From Areca catechu (lineage: Eukaryota > Streptophyta > Magnoliopsida > Arecales > Arecaceae), in NCBI GenBank assembly GCA_021397845.1, contig CM038046.1, positions 3,577,001 to 3,641,000 of the forward strand: 64,000 nucleotides of DNA. The letters run 5' to 3'. Below the pieces are notes generated by a model. It was not told where the DNA came from, did no database searches, and saw only the letters and a program-made list of their open reading frames with translations. Position numbers and translations under genes: made by a program. The stretch's first letter is position 1. Each line of letters opens with the position of its first letter. Shown here piece by piece: positions 10,034 through 22,499 of this stretch.

Positions 10034-10512
10034 GTAATTCGAAATCATCCAAGCGCACTTGAAATTTATCAAAACAAACATTTAGAATCAGAACAGATGT
10101 CTAAAAAGAAATCGAGAGGATTCACAGCAAAGTCAATTCCATCCTGAATGAAGAGTTCATTAATTAACAGTAAAAGACCATGTTCCCAAAAGGAGGGACT
10201 GGCTTTCAGCATACCGGACAGGATTTAATGCACCTGAACAGATTTCACGTATTCGAAATACCGGGTATGCTCTTTTCTTCTTCTTCTTCTTCTTAACTGC
10301 ATTTTCTTCCCCTACAACTCTTATTCTGATACAGCTTTATCTAAATCATTTTTTCATTTTGAAGAGCCGAACCGGAGATTCTGAAGCATGTTGGCAGAGC
10401 CATTACAACCATTCCTGAAAATTTTAAGCCTCACCGAGCGGTCAAGAAGATTTTTGCGCAACGTGCTCGGATGATTGAAACTGGGGAAGGCATGGGATTT
10501 ATCACCAAGTGA
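10034..10512 (+). pseudogene. 2-oxoglutarate dehydrogenase E1 gene fragment
   Basis: Two exon-like blocks match an internal part of the E1 subunit of the mitochondrial 2-oxoglutarate dehydrogenase complex (TCA cycle). Block 1 (10034-10264) reads VIRNHPSALEIYQNK, then in shifted frames IERIHSKVNSILNEEF, RRDWLSAYRTGF and PEQISRIRNTG. Block 2 (10365-10512) reads PEILKHVGRAITTIPENF, KPHRAVKKIFAQRARMIETG and then leaves the family after GEG, ending in a stop. At least two frameshifts (near 10100 and 10165) and an in-frame TAA after EEFIN disable it. The rest of the roughly 1000-residue protein is absent. A normal-looking exon boundary (GG/GTATGC...GAAG/A) shows it derives from genomic DNA. Confidence 0.85.
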
Positions 10513-10527
10513 AAGAGTACATCGCAT

Positions 10528-10528
<1 letters not shown>

Positions 10529-10573
<45 letters not shown>

Positions 10574-10625
10574 TGACCAGGCGCCTCCATATTCTCTTCA
10601 AAGTCGAATAAGGCGCAGCACCAAA

Positions 10626-10663
<38 letters not shown>
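10529..10663. repeat. Poly-T run and (TA)n microsatellite
   Basis: About 42 consecutive T at 10531-10572 and a TA-dinucleotide run at about 10631-10663, separated by about 60 bp of unique sequence. Confidence 0.95.
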
Positions 10664-10666
<3 letters not shown>

Positions 10667-11139
10667 GGAATGAAGATATGAACAGAACACGCGCTGCTCC
10701 CGTACCTAAAATACCAACAATTATATATATATTTTTTTTTTCAAAAAAAAAAAAAAACAGAAAAGGCTGTCACCTAGCGTGTTACCTTAGTCCATCTGGT
10801 AAAGAAGCCCTCTCGTTCTCTTCCTCCTCGCTTTGCAACCATCGCGGCCCTCCCACCTCGGTTGGTGGCTGCAATAATTAGACCCCCGAAACCATTTTTA
10901 ACGTCCAATTCTCGCACCGCCGCTCTCCGAATCTGAGCTCGCGCAGGAGAAGCCTTTCGGCTAACTGCCCAACCGAATTAAATAATACCACCAGGAAGAA
11001 ACCAAAGGGCAAAGGCTGCTGCTGCTACCCACCAAGATGGAAGAGAGGACGAGGGAAAAAAGGGCGCGTCCCCACGGCGGCTAAAATTAAGCCTTGCTTT
11101 CCGGGAGCAGTCTTTGCTTTTCCTTATTTTGTCTTTACT

Positions 11140-11175
<36 letters not shown>

Positions 11176-11242
11176 ATTTTTAAAGTAACAAAAAAGAATG
11201 TGATGAATCTGGTGTTGGTGGTTGGTGATCAGTGGTCGCTGG
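10664..11242 (-). other. Probable 3' flank/3'UTR of the inositol phosphatase gene
   Basis: No frame with family similarity. It contains a (CT)n run at about 11141-11173. The region directly follows the stop codon of the minus-strand phosphatase gene and probably includes its 3'UTR. Confidence 0.45.
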
Positions 11243-13281
11243 TCAGAATCTGGAGGCCTCCAAACAGCTTTGTGTCCTGCTTAGTAGGAGCAGCTCCTCC
11301 GCCTGGACCTTCATCCATGATGACGACGACGGATTGCTCCCGTTGTTGTTGGGATTATTTGCTTCAGCTGCTGTGGTGGTGTTCGTGGGGCCTTTCGTTT
11401 GGTTGTTACTCCTGCCGTGATCCATCCCCCGTGCAGTTCCTTCCACGTGGATGTCCAGTTGTACGGAGAACAGGGAGTAGACGGGCCTGTGGTCGGAGAA
11501 GCGGGACTCCCCTCTCACGTACCACATCTGCTTCATCCCTTTCCCCCGCCACAATATCCGGTCGCACCTGCAGCCATCCGATTCCATCCCCAACCACGAT
11601 CGAACCACGTTAGCAAGCATATCCGATTCAATTCGGATCGACTCAGAATCCACTTCTAGATTTAATAAAAAAATTTATACTTTTTTTCGTAAATCCATAT
11701 TATTTCAAAAATTAAACTGGATCCAATACGTGACCAGGTTTTTTGCTCATGTATTCGTGGTAATAAAATATATCAACCACCATACGTCATGAGAATGGTT
11801 TCCGAAGAAAATGATATTTTAATAGACAAGCATGGTTGCATAAAAAATTGAGTATCAGTTAAAGCTTTCACTTACGTTCAAAAAAAAAAAAAAAAAAAAT
11901 CACTGCCAGCCGCATTCTTTCTTAATTTTGACGGCAAAGAATCTGGCCCCCACCCGATCTTTTTTAAAGAAAAAAAATCTAGCATAGAGTGAAAAATCCA
12001 ACCTTGCCAAGCACAGGCTGCACAACCATTAATTAAAGTAGGCCGCCGCCAACGTGCGACCGAAAATATATACATATATAAACATGCATGAAAGAAATGT
12101 TTCAAAGTGGTGTTTGTAGAGTTGTGCGGTGTGTAATTAATCCAATCGTGGATTCATGCAGAGGAAGGTGAATGAATCCTTATTTCACACGAAAGATACA
12201 ACCCGGCCCACTCCATGACACAAGTGCATGACCATGGATTGTTCCGAACTTAGACGCGTTTATTTTTGGTTTTAGACTCATAAACTTCTTTAAAATTTGT
12301 TTGATCTGGATGATTTTTTTTTTTTTTTCATTGAAATATCTTTTTTTCTGAAAAGTTAATTCTTGAAAATATGATATTAGAAATGTAATTCTTGCATATA
12401 TGATTGATTATTGAAAAATAATGTATTTTAGAGTGCCTTATATTTAGTTGAGTATTTGCTTTAATAGAAAAGCTATGCAAAATATTTATTATATCTTTAA
12501 TTAAGGAAACAACTTGATCCCATTTTTTTCATAGCTTGAAAATATCTTTGAAAAAAAATTTTCAATTTTCTTTTCATTAAAAAGTTAAAAATTCGCATCC
12601 TGCATTTTTTTTTTCATGAAAAAAAAAAAAAAAATTCTTATAAGAATGCTATTTTCTAATCTCCCTCCTAACTCTAATCAAACAAGAGTGTTTCTTTATT
12701 TTTCGGTTGACTATATTTTTCTCCCTCATATTCCCATCAACCAAGCGATCCTTAAAGCACATCATGTTTGCCCAAGATACATAGGATTGCTTACAGCTGT
12801 TGCCCTGTTATTTTAGCAAATTGCTTGATTCTTTCATCTACAAATAGACTTCAGAGAATATTGAACTTCTACGAGTTGACACAAAACAGTACCGTGACAA
12901 TTTGGCTAGCTGGTTAACAAGTTGGGTGGTTCAGACTTCTGAGCAGATAAATGCTAGTTGATAAACTACGTGGCTCAGACTAATTTGTCGATCGCTGCAT
13001 GTTGAGCATCTTTATCATGGTCTGAAATAGGCTATTATCTATCAGTAGCAGCACAACTAGGGGAGAGAGAGAGAGAGAGAGAGTTTACCAAGCCGGAGTG
13101 CGTCTCTTCACTCTGGAATTAGCAAGGTTGACGGCATAAATGTCAGAATTAGCTAAATATTTGTACGTGGGAGGGAAAAATATTCTCCCTTCCTCCCATC
13201 CAGCAAATACACGACCAGCTCTCTGTTCAATTCTAAGCTGCAAGTATGATTGCTGGTCAGTAAACTCCCTTGATGATAGCA

Positions 13282-13314
<33 letters not shown>

Positions 13315-14748
13315 TAACAATATTATACACATGTCACGTCTCTCACTTGATCTTTCTCCAGCAGCGCTTCCCAGTCGTTCCTCTGTAAAAGTTGATGGGT
13401 CTCGCCGCAACTCGTCCTTAGGCGATAATTAAGATCTCCAAGCCATATAATCTTACTGCAAATCATATATATATATATATATATACGCACACCATTTAGT
13501 AGATACAAATGTATGCAAGATTTCTTGAAGCATTTTATTAATTTTCCTTTAAGCCCATTTGGCACCGGCTGGTTTTGTAAAGTAGTTGTACAGAATCTAC
13601 GTTCGTTTCAACGCAAATGTAACAAGAAGAAGGATCCAAGGACACTTACTCGTGTTCTAAGATGGTTTCCGGTGACACTGGACCTGAACTAGAAAATCTA
13701 TTAGATTGCGGGAATGTAGTCCTCTTGAGAATCTCCATGACATCCGAGTTCCTTCGCACCTCATCACCGTCCTTCTCTCCTGATGCCAGATGCGTGCACA
13801 CAAAACATAACGTGGTCCTCTCAAGAGTCATACTGATCGAAATCGATCCCTGGACCCAAATATCACAAAGCCTCCGTAAATTATCTAGATATTCCAGTAG
13901 TGAACCGGCGAGGAGAAAGAGAGTTCGTATAATAACAAATAATAAATAAATTCCAGGGACCTTATTTCCCAAGTAGCCCATAATGCCCCTCCCCACGCAG
14001 GAGACTTTGAGGCTGGACACGTGCGGCACGAGCCCCGCCCGGACCCACACGCACAGGAATATCCCCACCATCTGCTTGCTCGCCGCGAGGCGGTAGCCGT
14101 TCGGAGAAGAATCGAGCGATTCCTCGTCGCTACCGGAGCTTGGGTAATTGCCCGGCTCGAAGCGGCCCTCGTCGTATCCTCTTTCCTCCTCCTCCTCATC
14201 CTCCTCCTCCATGGACAGTAGATCCGAGAAGCTGACCCTCGGCTTCTGAGCCGGTTCGGAGTCCGTGGCGGTCCTGTGATTACGGGCGAAGGAGGGCCGG
14301 CCCTTCTTCGGGGGGTTGATGGCGTGGCGAATGAGGGAGAGCCACCTGTAGGCGGGACCCTCGTCCTCGGCGCCCAAGACGTTGCCGGCGTTCAACGGGA
14401 CGATCTCCTGGAACCTGGGAGTCGACAGTACAGTACAGCGGCAAAATTCTCAGTCATCCGGTCAAAGCTCTCCCTGCATGTCGTATGGAGGACGAGGGAA
14501 GGGTGGTCATTTTGTTAAATTAAAGGTGCTCTTGCCGGAGGCGAGGGACGGTGATCCTGATCAGGAGTCGCCGGTCCCGTCCCCCGGTTCTCTGACGCGT
14601 TCCATGCTTCGTGCCGGCCTTCGGTTATATGGCCTACGTTATACGACGTATATATGGATCTTTTCCCCCTTCACGGCGGTTTGCTGTTTGAAACGGACCA
14701 CTGCAGGCTTCTTGTAATTATCCGCAAAGCAACGGTTCTAAGTGTACC

Positions 14749-14781
<33 letters not shown>

Positions 14782-16384
14782 AAAAGGCTCCAGTTCTTAT
14801 TTTGGTTGGTCTAGGATACGACAAATCTAGACACAAGAAACGGAGGAAACAAAAAAAAAAAAAAAAAAAGGAATGTGAATAACTCAAATAAGTTAAAATT
14901 ATTATACAATTAATATTGTAATTAAGAAATTTTGTATTATCCAAAAATAATATTATTTTATCCTATAAAAGCTAAAGGGAAAAATAATACCTTTATTTCA
15001 TTCTAGCCATGACACTCGTTATTTTATGGACTCTTTTAATATTTAAATTTAAAATTTATTTTTGAGAAAAAAAACTGGTCATTATAACAATTATAATGAT
15101 CAATAACAATTTTGACGGGATACGTTACAATGGGATAAAGCATTATTAAAAACCTTGTAATGATTTATTTATTATTCAAATATATATTGATTTATTCAAT
15201 TTTTATTTATATATATATATATATCTATAATCATAAATCTTTTAATAGAATCTTGGTTTTAATATTTTACAACCGGCAGATTTTTAAAATGTTTGAATAT
15301 GATCATTAGATGTGCATAATTGAACTTGAAAAAGTACTAGAAATTAGAAAGATATAATATCATCTAGATTTTGAACATGAATTTAACCATTACATAAATA
15401 ACACAATAATAATACATAAATTGGCTAGCATCAGTTAAAAAAGGATGATTTTTTATGTAACGCATCATTCGGACGTGATTTCTTGATTTTACTTAGCTGT
15501 GGTGTCTCTGTAATATTTTGTTTTTTAGATTTTTTTTAGCTGTTTTTGTTTTAGAATTATTTTTTGAAGGATCCGTTAAAAAAAAAATTCCGTGGCAGTC
15601 ATGTCCTTGCCTTTTGGGCTCTTTGTTAGGTGTTCGGCGCAGCAGGGTTGGGTGTTCCAGCAATTAAATAAAAAAAAGATGCTCCTCTTTGAACGAAAAA
15701 GGTGGAGGGCCGCAAGGGAATGATCATGAGTAGCAACAGAAAAAAAATAGAGCTAAGCCAGCCATAAAATAAATAAATAAATAAATAAAATAAAATAAAA
15801 CAGCAACACATACCCGAGGACATAGATGTCGGCGGGGGAAGGCGTGCTCATAAGCCAATCTCTCAAGTTTAAACCCCCGTGGGGTGCTCTCCCTCCCACG
15901 TTCCACGTCCCCACGAACATCCTGCTCCCATCATTAAACCACAAGCGCCCCCCCCCCCCCCCCCCCCGGAAATATTAAATAACAACTCCAAAAAGACCTC
16001 TATTTATACTGTTAATATCATGAATCGAGGCATTCGATCACGAGCTCCGGCCCTAAAAAAAAAAAAAAAAAAAAGCGAAAGGTTTTGCGCCTCACCTGAG
16101 GTTTGTATCAGGAGAGAAAGAACTTGCCGGCTTGACGGTTCCGAATCGGGGCGGTTGAAGGTTTTCGGAGCTCTCCACCAACCACCTAACTGTACAGAAG
16201 AAGAAAGAAGGGAAAACCTCGCTTTGTTTAGAAGGAGAGATAATTGAAGAGATACGAACGATCAGGGGAGAAGAGTGTCAGGAGAGGCAGAGCAGCTGGG
16301 GAGAGTACTTGCCTGAGAGATCCTTGTCCGAGCAACTCTTCCTTCTTCTTTCCTGTGTCCCTCCTCCCAATATCTCCCCTTTTA

Positions 16385-16461
<77 letters not shown>

Positions 16462-16756
16462 ATAAAAAAGGATGAAGTGAAAGAAAGATTCAGCCTTTTG
16501 CAAGGGATCATCGATTCAAAGATATAGGAGGTGGTTGGAGTCTTTACTGTTGCAGTCGGAATGGAACTCTTCGCTCTTTAGGTTGAACCATTTCTTCACC
16601 ACCGTCTTCGGCCAAGACGAAGACTGAAAGAAAATCTCGATTTTAGAAGCTCATTCCAGAAATGATTCAAGTAATAAGGCATTTTTTGTTGGTTTTAAAA
16701 AAATTATTTTGTGCGAAAAATCTCACCTCTTGAATTCTGCCGGGCACTGTTCTCAT
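11243..16756 (-). CDS. Type I inositol polyphosphate 5-phosphatase (ten coding exons, 530 aa)
   Basis: Coding exons on the minus strand: 16756-16727, 16623-16548, 16360-16313, 16189-16096, 15921-15814, 14414-13961, 13849-13650, 13455-13347, 13237-13089 and 11567-11243. All junction phases agree and give 530 codons plus stop. The enzyme removes the 5-phosphate from inositol polyphosphates or phosphoinositides. The N-terminus has the plant-type SSWPKTVVKKWFNLKS segment. Catalytic-core motifs follow in order: MFVGTWNVGG (exon 5), GFQEIVPLNAGNVLGAED (exon 5/6), MGYLGNKGSISISM (6/7), FVCTHLASGE (7), WLGDLNYRL (8), FPPTYKY (9), PAWCDRILW (9/10) and SRFSDHRPVYSLF (10). An acidic insert (EEEDEEEEE) lies in exon 6. 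The C-terminus is an Asn/Ser-rich linker and then EELLLLSRTQSCLEASRF. Length and motifs resemble the plant BST1/IP5P group; the exact orthologue is uncertain. Intron 3 has a GC donor (AG/GCAAGT), and the exon 3 acceptor could be at 16360 or 16363. Confidence 0.9.
13961..14414 (-). other. Exon 6 of the 5-phosphatase: catalytic core with acidic insert
   Basis: The largest core exon carries EIVPLNAGNVLGAEDEG near its start and SKQMVGIFLCVWVRAGLVP and IMGYLGNK near its end. Between them are a Lys/Arg/Ser-rich stretch and a GAG/GAA-rich acidic run. Plant type I 5-phosphatases typically carry a variable insert here. Phase is 2 at entry and 0 at exit. Confidence 0.85.
16388..16460. repeat. (GA)n microsatellite inside intron 2 of the 5-phosphatase gene
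   Basis: About 70 bp of GA dinucleotides on the plus strand, hence (TC)n in the transcript. It ends roughly 28 nt before the exon 3 acceptor and so supplies the nearest pyrimidine-rich stretch for that splice site. Confidence 0.9.
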
Positions 16757-17746
16757 GTCTCAAGACGGCGAAAGAGGAACCCCTGGTAAGAGATGGAGAA
16801 GCGAAAAGACTAGATTTATTTCCTGCGTGACTCACTGTTTTGAGTGATGGATGTTGTTATAAGGTAAAGGGGGATGGAGGAAAGAAAAAGGGTTTTGTTA
16901 AAAAAAAAAAAATTTCACTGTTTGAACAAAGAGGAGGAAAGAAGCTGAGGCATGGAAGTAAATAAACAAAAAATATGGCGGAGCAAGAGGTTAAATACCC
17001 AGTTAATTTCTCTTCACGGTTAATGCTATTTCTCGGCTACAGCTTGTGGAAGCCAACCAGGAAAAGGAGACAAGGGAAAAAGGTAAAGATGCGGTAAAAT
17101 ATCAAGCTTTCAAGTTTTTAGGATCGATATCAGGTTAATGGAAACTGCAAGGAGAAGAAGTAGAGAGAAGTTGTCTTATTAAAAAAAAAAAAAAAAAAGA
17201 GAGAAGTTTTCCCCAGAGTAACAGTACAAGTTCCGATATAAGGACTAACAGTGAACGAGAAAGCCTGTGATGGAGAAACAAGACAGAGAGCCCCACCATG
17301 TGACACAGAGAAGGAAAGAAAAGATCTCTGGGATCGTTAAATCAGAATTCTGAGACAGCTACAGTAATGAACGGTGTCAGTAAAAGCTGTCATTTTCCTA
17401 TGAGGTGGGAGACGCCTCGGTTTCGTAGGCCAAGAGATCCAGAACGGAGAAGAATCCGCGGTATGGTTCGGTAGACGGCGCTTTTCCACATTGCCGGATT
17501 TTCCCCGTTATATAAACCACCATGCCTCGCAATCAGGAACTCAATACAATGCCCGAGGCCAAGAACCCCGTACTAAAAATCGATCTTCTTCGTTGAAAAC
17601 AACATTGTCTACTTATTTTCACAACACTCGGAAACAAAATCACCAAGACGATCAAAACGGTCCCTAGAAAAAGAGATAACCAGAGTAGTCGAAACCAGAG
17701 AGAGACTGGATACAGCAACAGAAGAATAGAGTTGATTGAGGCTTAC
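16757..17746 (-). other. Probable 5'UTR intron of the 5-phosphatase gene
   Basis: Upstream of the ATG the minus strand has an acceptor (CTCTTACCAG/GGGTTCC) with the exon starting at 16783. A donor of the form GACG/GTAAGC lies at about 17746. The implied intron is about 960 bp. The interval contains no frame with a family signature and has several A-runs. Leader introns of this kind often raise expression in plants. Not proven without a transcript. Confidence 0.5.
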
Positions 17747-18740
17747 CGTCTTTTTCCTCCGTCCCTTGTTTCTTGGTGACTGCTCCTTTTCTGTGCTGTC
17801 TCTCTCTCTCTCTCTCTCTCTTTTATATCTCTGTACATCTCTTCCCTCCCATCTGTAAAGAAGTGGGGAATGGAGGAACAGAGGACCAAGTATTGAAGCA
17901 GAGGGTGGGAGAGAGAGTGAGGCCTGGTGCCCGTCGCTCCCTAGCTCGCTCGCAGACAGTCACATCGGCAGCGAGGGGTCGATGGGTAGATAAGGGTGAG
18001 AGAGTGGCGGCCCACAGTTCCCCCCTCATTTGACGGCTATTTCCAACCACTTTTTTTTTTTTTAAATGTCGGTCAACCTTTCTGTCGACTTACTACGTAC
18101 GTTGCCGCTGGATCACATGATCGTATAGACTCCGTATAATTACCGAATACGTATGACGATTCTGTCACGTGCCTTACGCTACCCAAGTGTACCAATGATT
18201 GGACCAATTTTTAAGGCCTGACCTGTTCGGCATCGCACTAAATGGGATTGGACGGTCCAGGCGGTCGCTAAAAAGAAATCGATGTCGGTAGACGGTACGA
18301 TCGAACAGGAGTACGGGTTTTGATCGGTGAAGATTAAATGGAGGAGGTGGACGTGACGAGCAGATAGCTGGTGGAACGAGACGGTACCGGTAGTGATAAT
18401 TGGTGGATTTGCGGGCATCGATTTCACCGGGCCAACGGTGGGGTCATCACGTCAGAGATTTATGGACCGTCAAAAGGCTCCTAGTGGTTGGCGGCCTATA
18501 GGAGGATCAGCTGTTACACGTGAAGCAAGCCAGCTTCTCTCTTGTGGGATTTTATTTATTTTCTCTTTAGTGGGTTTTGATGGGGAGTTTGACCCGTAAA
18601 TGGCATTACTCGCACGGAAGTGCGTGATCGTGGCAAAGATCCCCTTGTTGGGAATTAAAGTCTGAAAAAAAGAAATTCTCCGGTGCGCACGACTTGCCAA
18701 TGCTCCATAATATTAAATTTACATTTCAATTACACCATCC
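17747..18740 (-). promoter_or_regulatory. Probable leader exon and promoter region of the 5-phosphatase gene
   Basis: Next to the candidate donor is a leader-like stretch with (GA)n on the transcribed strand (17801-17820). Farther out is unique, moderately GC-rich sequence with ACGTG cores (for example near 18164 and 18518), which are common in plant promoters. I see no convincing TATA box, and the transcription start is unknown. Confidence 0.35.
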
Positions 18741-19195
18741 ACCACCATCTCTTCAGGTAATTCCACCGTTCGACGAGAGAAATGCGCTTCGACATTTTTT
18801 TTTTTTTTTTTTTTTTTTTTAATACCGGCGTAGAACTCACGTGCTCCTTAAGCACCTCATGACGTGTGGCATATTTTGTGCGTCCAAGTACCGCCTTTAG
18901 CGTTATTCCATGAAAACAACGAGGGGTTGAGTAATAGGTTGAGAGCTGAAGTGGGGTTGGTAAGGCCCACCTATGGTCAATAGTAATTGTGCAGGGATAT
19001 ATATATATATATATATATTGGTTAATTTTTATGTTTGATTTTTCTATATGGTACCCAGCATAGACTACATTCTAGGAGACTACCGTAGATATTCCTCATG
19101 AATTTTATATGGCTCTTGTTTGATGTATCCCTTGTTTTCTATTTATTCGAAGTTGAGAGCTAACAAGTAAAGCTAAAGTTATATCTAGATTTTGT
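18741..19195. other. Intergenic; only simple repeats seen
   Basis: Contains a poly-T run at about 18798-18820 and a (TA)n run at about 18997-19018. Nothing else is recognised. Confidence 0.6.
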
Positions 19196-19199
19196 GTTA

Positions 19200-19935
19200 C
19201 CATATATTGGGATATGCCGGTTCAAGCACCAGATGATTACTGGTTCGATCACCAATTAGATCTTTTTCGAGCCACACGACTAGACCATAGCACCTAGAGA
19301 AAGCCACGAGAATGGATGTAGGTCTAGTCTTCGGCTCAGGTCGAGGATCTCGACTCCGAAGACCGATCTTCAATGCATTGTTGAAAGGAGCCGACTCGAA
19401 GAAGGTAAGTCCGAAGATATTTCGGCGACTCGACAATTTTCAAGAGGAGGCCAGAAAATGGATCTCCAAACGACTCCATAATGATGAAAATAAATTGAAA
19501 CTACATTGGAATGGCCACGCAGCCATCAGTTCCAACTTAAACACCTCCAGTCTGGCCAATATTTTTCAGTAACCGCCTATGGTTACGGGAAGGATAGAAT
19601 CGATTAATCTCTGCCCTAATCATAGGACGAAAATACCGAACGACAGGCTGGCCTGACCATTATAAATTTCGGTAAGAGGGGACACTCGAGGTAAGCAGAA
19701 ACAATCCTGAAAAGAGGAACAACTCTTCCTTCCCTAACAGCCATTTTTTTTTCTTGAGAATTGCTCTCTATTCTGTTGCTGGAACCTGCTACTGACTTGG
19801 ACATCGGAGTGTCCTCCACCGGAGAAAATCGGTCAGGGACATGTTTTGCAGGTGAGCGCGGGAAAGCGAACCGGTGATCCAGCGACTCCGTCCGGTCGAG
19901 AGAGGTTCTACGCCAACACCTTGTTTTTGACTACA
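19200..19935 (+). mobile_element. LTR retrotransposon remnant, probably a solo LTR (Ty3/gypsy-like)
   Basis: The sequence has LTR-type features: a TATA-like CATTATAAATTTCGG near 19658, then a start-like region ending in TTGAGAATTGCTC, and then GACTTGGACATCGGAGTGTCC at about 19793-19813. Versions of that last motif also occur, reverse-complemented, at 23106-23127 and 36976-36996, so it marks a repeat family. No coding part is attached. The ends are not clear. Confidence 0.45.
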
Positions 19936-20579
19936 TCAATAATTTCATTCTTTAGATAGAAACATCCACGTACACTGATTTGTTCTTGTAGCATCAAATA
20001 ATAATTTGCTAGGAGACTATTTATAATGTAAATGAGTAGCAATTATGATGCACATATATTCGTTATTCATTAAAATTGAACAAAAATGAAAGGCAGAGAA
20101 TATTTGCCTTCATACAAAAACCTCATAGAAAATTTGTTCTAGAATACTACAAAAAAGTTCTTGAACAACCAAAACGCAAATGCAATGCACTGTCATTTTA
20201 TGTTAAGCAAGAATTGGTCTTTCACATAAAAAAGAAAAGAAAAGAAAAACTTAAAAAATTACTCATTAGGCCAATACCAGTTTGACATCCAAAACAGCAG
20301 CCTATAAGCAATTTTGGCCTTTAATTTCAAGCTGTGTGGCTGGTTATCTCATAAAATGTTTCCTTTGAAGAATTCTCTAAGATATTTTTCACTTGGTGAT
20401 TTGGCTTAAAGCACTTGTCTATATTCTGTATTAACCAGACCGGAGAAATCGTATTCATCAAGATATTTGTTTGCTGTGCAGTTCGGACCTCAAAACATAA
20501 ATAAAAGGCCAGATTAATCCAAACAAGAAGAGAACCTCCAAACAAGATAAGAGAGATATCGCTGGCATATTTCTCATAG
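19936..20579. other. Intergenic; nothing recognised
   Basis: A/T-rich sequence with short random frames only. Confidence 0.55.
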
Positions 20580-20755
20580 TTCTTTTTTTTTTTTTATAAA
20601 AAAAAGGATAAGGGGATAAATCCCGGTATAGCTATCCCGGCAAGCTCCTATTTTTTCAGATAATGTTCGATACGAGATGCGAGATGCTCAGATTCGTGCA
20701 GTCTCTCTCCATCTAATGGTGAGTAGGTCAACATGACATCACCAAGATGCTAGCT
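20580..20755 (-). mobile_element. tRNA-derived SINE, minus orientation
   Basis: On the minus strand a tRNA-like head with TAGCATCTTGGTGATGTCATG (A-box-like, about 20736-20750) is followed by the family 3' end GCTATACCGGGATTTATCCCC and an A-rich tail (20580-20605). The 3' part matches the SINE at 56810-57015 closely. The B box is degenerate and no clear target duplication is visible. Confidence 0.55.
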
Positions 20756-22384
20756 AGTAGAACGGGAACAAAAAAAAATCCCGATTTTCACTCACATCAA
20801 CCGTCGCTGGCTAGTAGAACGGGAATAAAAAAAAAAAGATCCTGATCTCTCACCCACACCAATCATCACAGATTTCAAAATATCTTGGATTTAATCCAGT
20901 CATTCGCGGGATCATATCTTGAATCCATAATTGATTGACGGTAAGATAAAATCTCTACCAACTACCATCACAGCAATATAGTTTCTTTTGCAAAAATAAT
21001 TACATGGCATCAACTAGATACGCTATGTTTTCTCGGAAGACCACCCACATGCAGACACGAACCTCTAGCTGGTTCTAATCCATTTCCCCCTCTCTTTCAA
21101 CAGCTTTCTATTCCCCCCCTCTCTCTCTCTCTCTCTTCTCTTTGGTAGCAATTCTATTTTAGTTTTTAAAAGTAAAACCAAAGAGTACAATCAGAGGTCA
21201 AATCGCAAAAAAAGGAAGGTTCAAAAATTCATGGGACATCAGATATCTCCTATCATGCCCACCTGTTGGGGTCGCCACCCATTCATAATAATGTGTCTTG
21301 GCATGGGCTATTCTCTCTGCATCATCGATCGCTTCCATCATAAGCTGTTCTACATTAAAGACCAACAAAATTTTATCATCCTTAGGCTTGGGAAACCTCA
21401 TGGCCTCAGCACCATTAATACAAATCAAAGATCATTAGAGTAGGCATGCAACGTGGCATATAGGGTTAACATAAATAATGCCCGGTGCCAAGCGTCACCA
21501 TTTTGATATAATTGCAGACTAGAGTAGGCAACCCTTGATCATGTGCTCCGATTGTAAACCTGGGGGACCTTCCTCCCTCCATCCAATGGAATTGGTCGTT
21601 TTTCTTCAACTTTTTTTTTTCCGCTCAAGAAGATTCCCACGTGGAAAGGCCACTCGTTGAGAGGAGGTGTTTTCTTCTGACAAGAAAACCATCATTTCAT
21701 TATTAATGGTAGCTAAAGTTAAAGCTCATTTGTCCCCTCGATGCAACACCTTTGGAGATGACCAGTCCTATGATTTGATTGGTGGACGCTAATTTTAATT
21801 GGCCCAGGGAATTCAAGTCTAGATCATCCAATCTCTCGGTAGAGAAGGGCTAATAATTCAAAGTTTGTCGAAGATTAGTTCTAACATCACCATCTAATTG
21901 GATTGACCTAGAAATCATTGTTTGTCCAAACTTTTTCAACGAATTTCAACATAGACATATGATCAATGATCCGGAAGACTTGTGTGCACCATATATTTGG
22001 GACCACCATCCATATTATATATAGTGTGCAATGATATGTCATGCACTATAATTAAGAGCACCGACTATTGAAATTACTTCTTAATTAACCAATCCCAATC
22101 AATGCTTTTTCTTTTTTTTTTTTTTTTTTTGGGTGTGGGGGGGGGTTGCTGGAATCTCCTAGAACTGGAAAAAAACCTGGAATCTTTCTTTATAGAGCAA
22201 GTATTGGTTGCAAAAGGCCTCCATGACTTGGTATTAAGAATTCATGTTTTTGTGCTTTGCATAAGGCATGACGATAACATGATTGAGTGGTTCCGAACAC
22301 TGACACCGGCGTGATACACGGGCCGGGATTAAAGAATGGGTCCTCTGGTGAACGTTCTTCTTCTTCGTTAAGATTTAATTAGCA
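20756..22384. other. Intergenic; small local duplication, no supported gene
   Basis: A unit of about 60 bp starting CTAGTAGAACGGGAA is present twice in tandem (about 20755 and 20811). There is a (CT)n run at 21119-21137 and a poly-T/G stretch near 22113-22146. A 76-codon minus-strand frame at 21198-21428 has no family signature that I recognise. Confidence 0.55.
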
Positions 22385-22499
22385 AATTGTTGGAAGATGT
22401 TGGGTGAGATTAAGTGCAGTCGAAAAATAGATCATCGGGAGAGCTCGAGCCTGTGCAATGGAGTATCGTTCAGTATTGATGAGATTTGCGGAGATCTGG

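Noticed and set aside
11200..11659. Plus-strand frames of up to 137 codons
   Set aside because: They are antisense to exon 10 of the 5-phosphatase gene, whose frame is supported by catalytic motifs and matching splice phases.
21198..21428. 76-codon minus-strand frame
   Set aside because: It starts with a plausible Met but shows no recognisable motif and no promoter or splice context.
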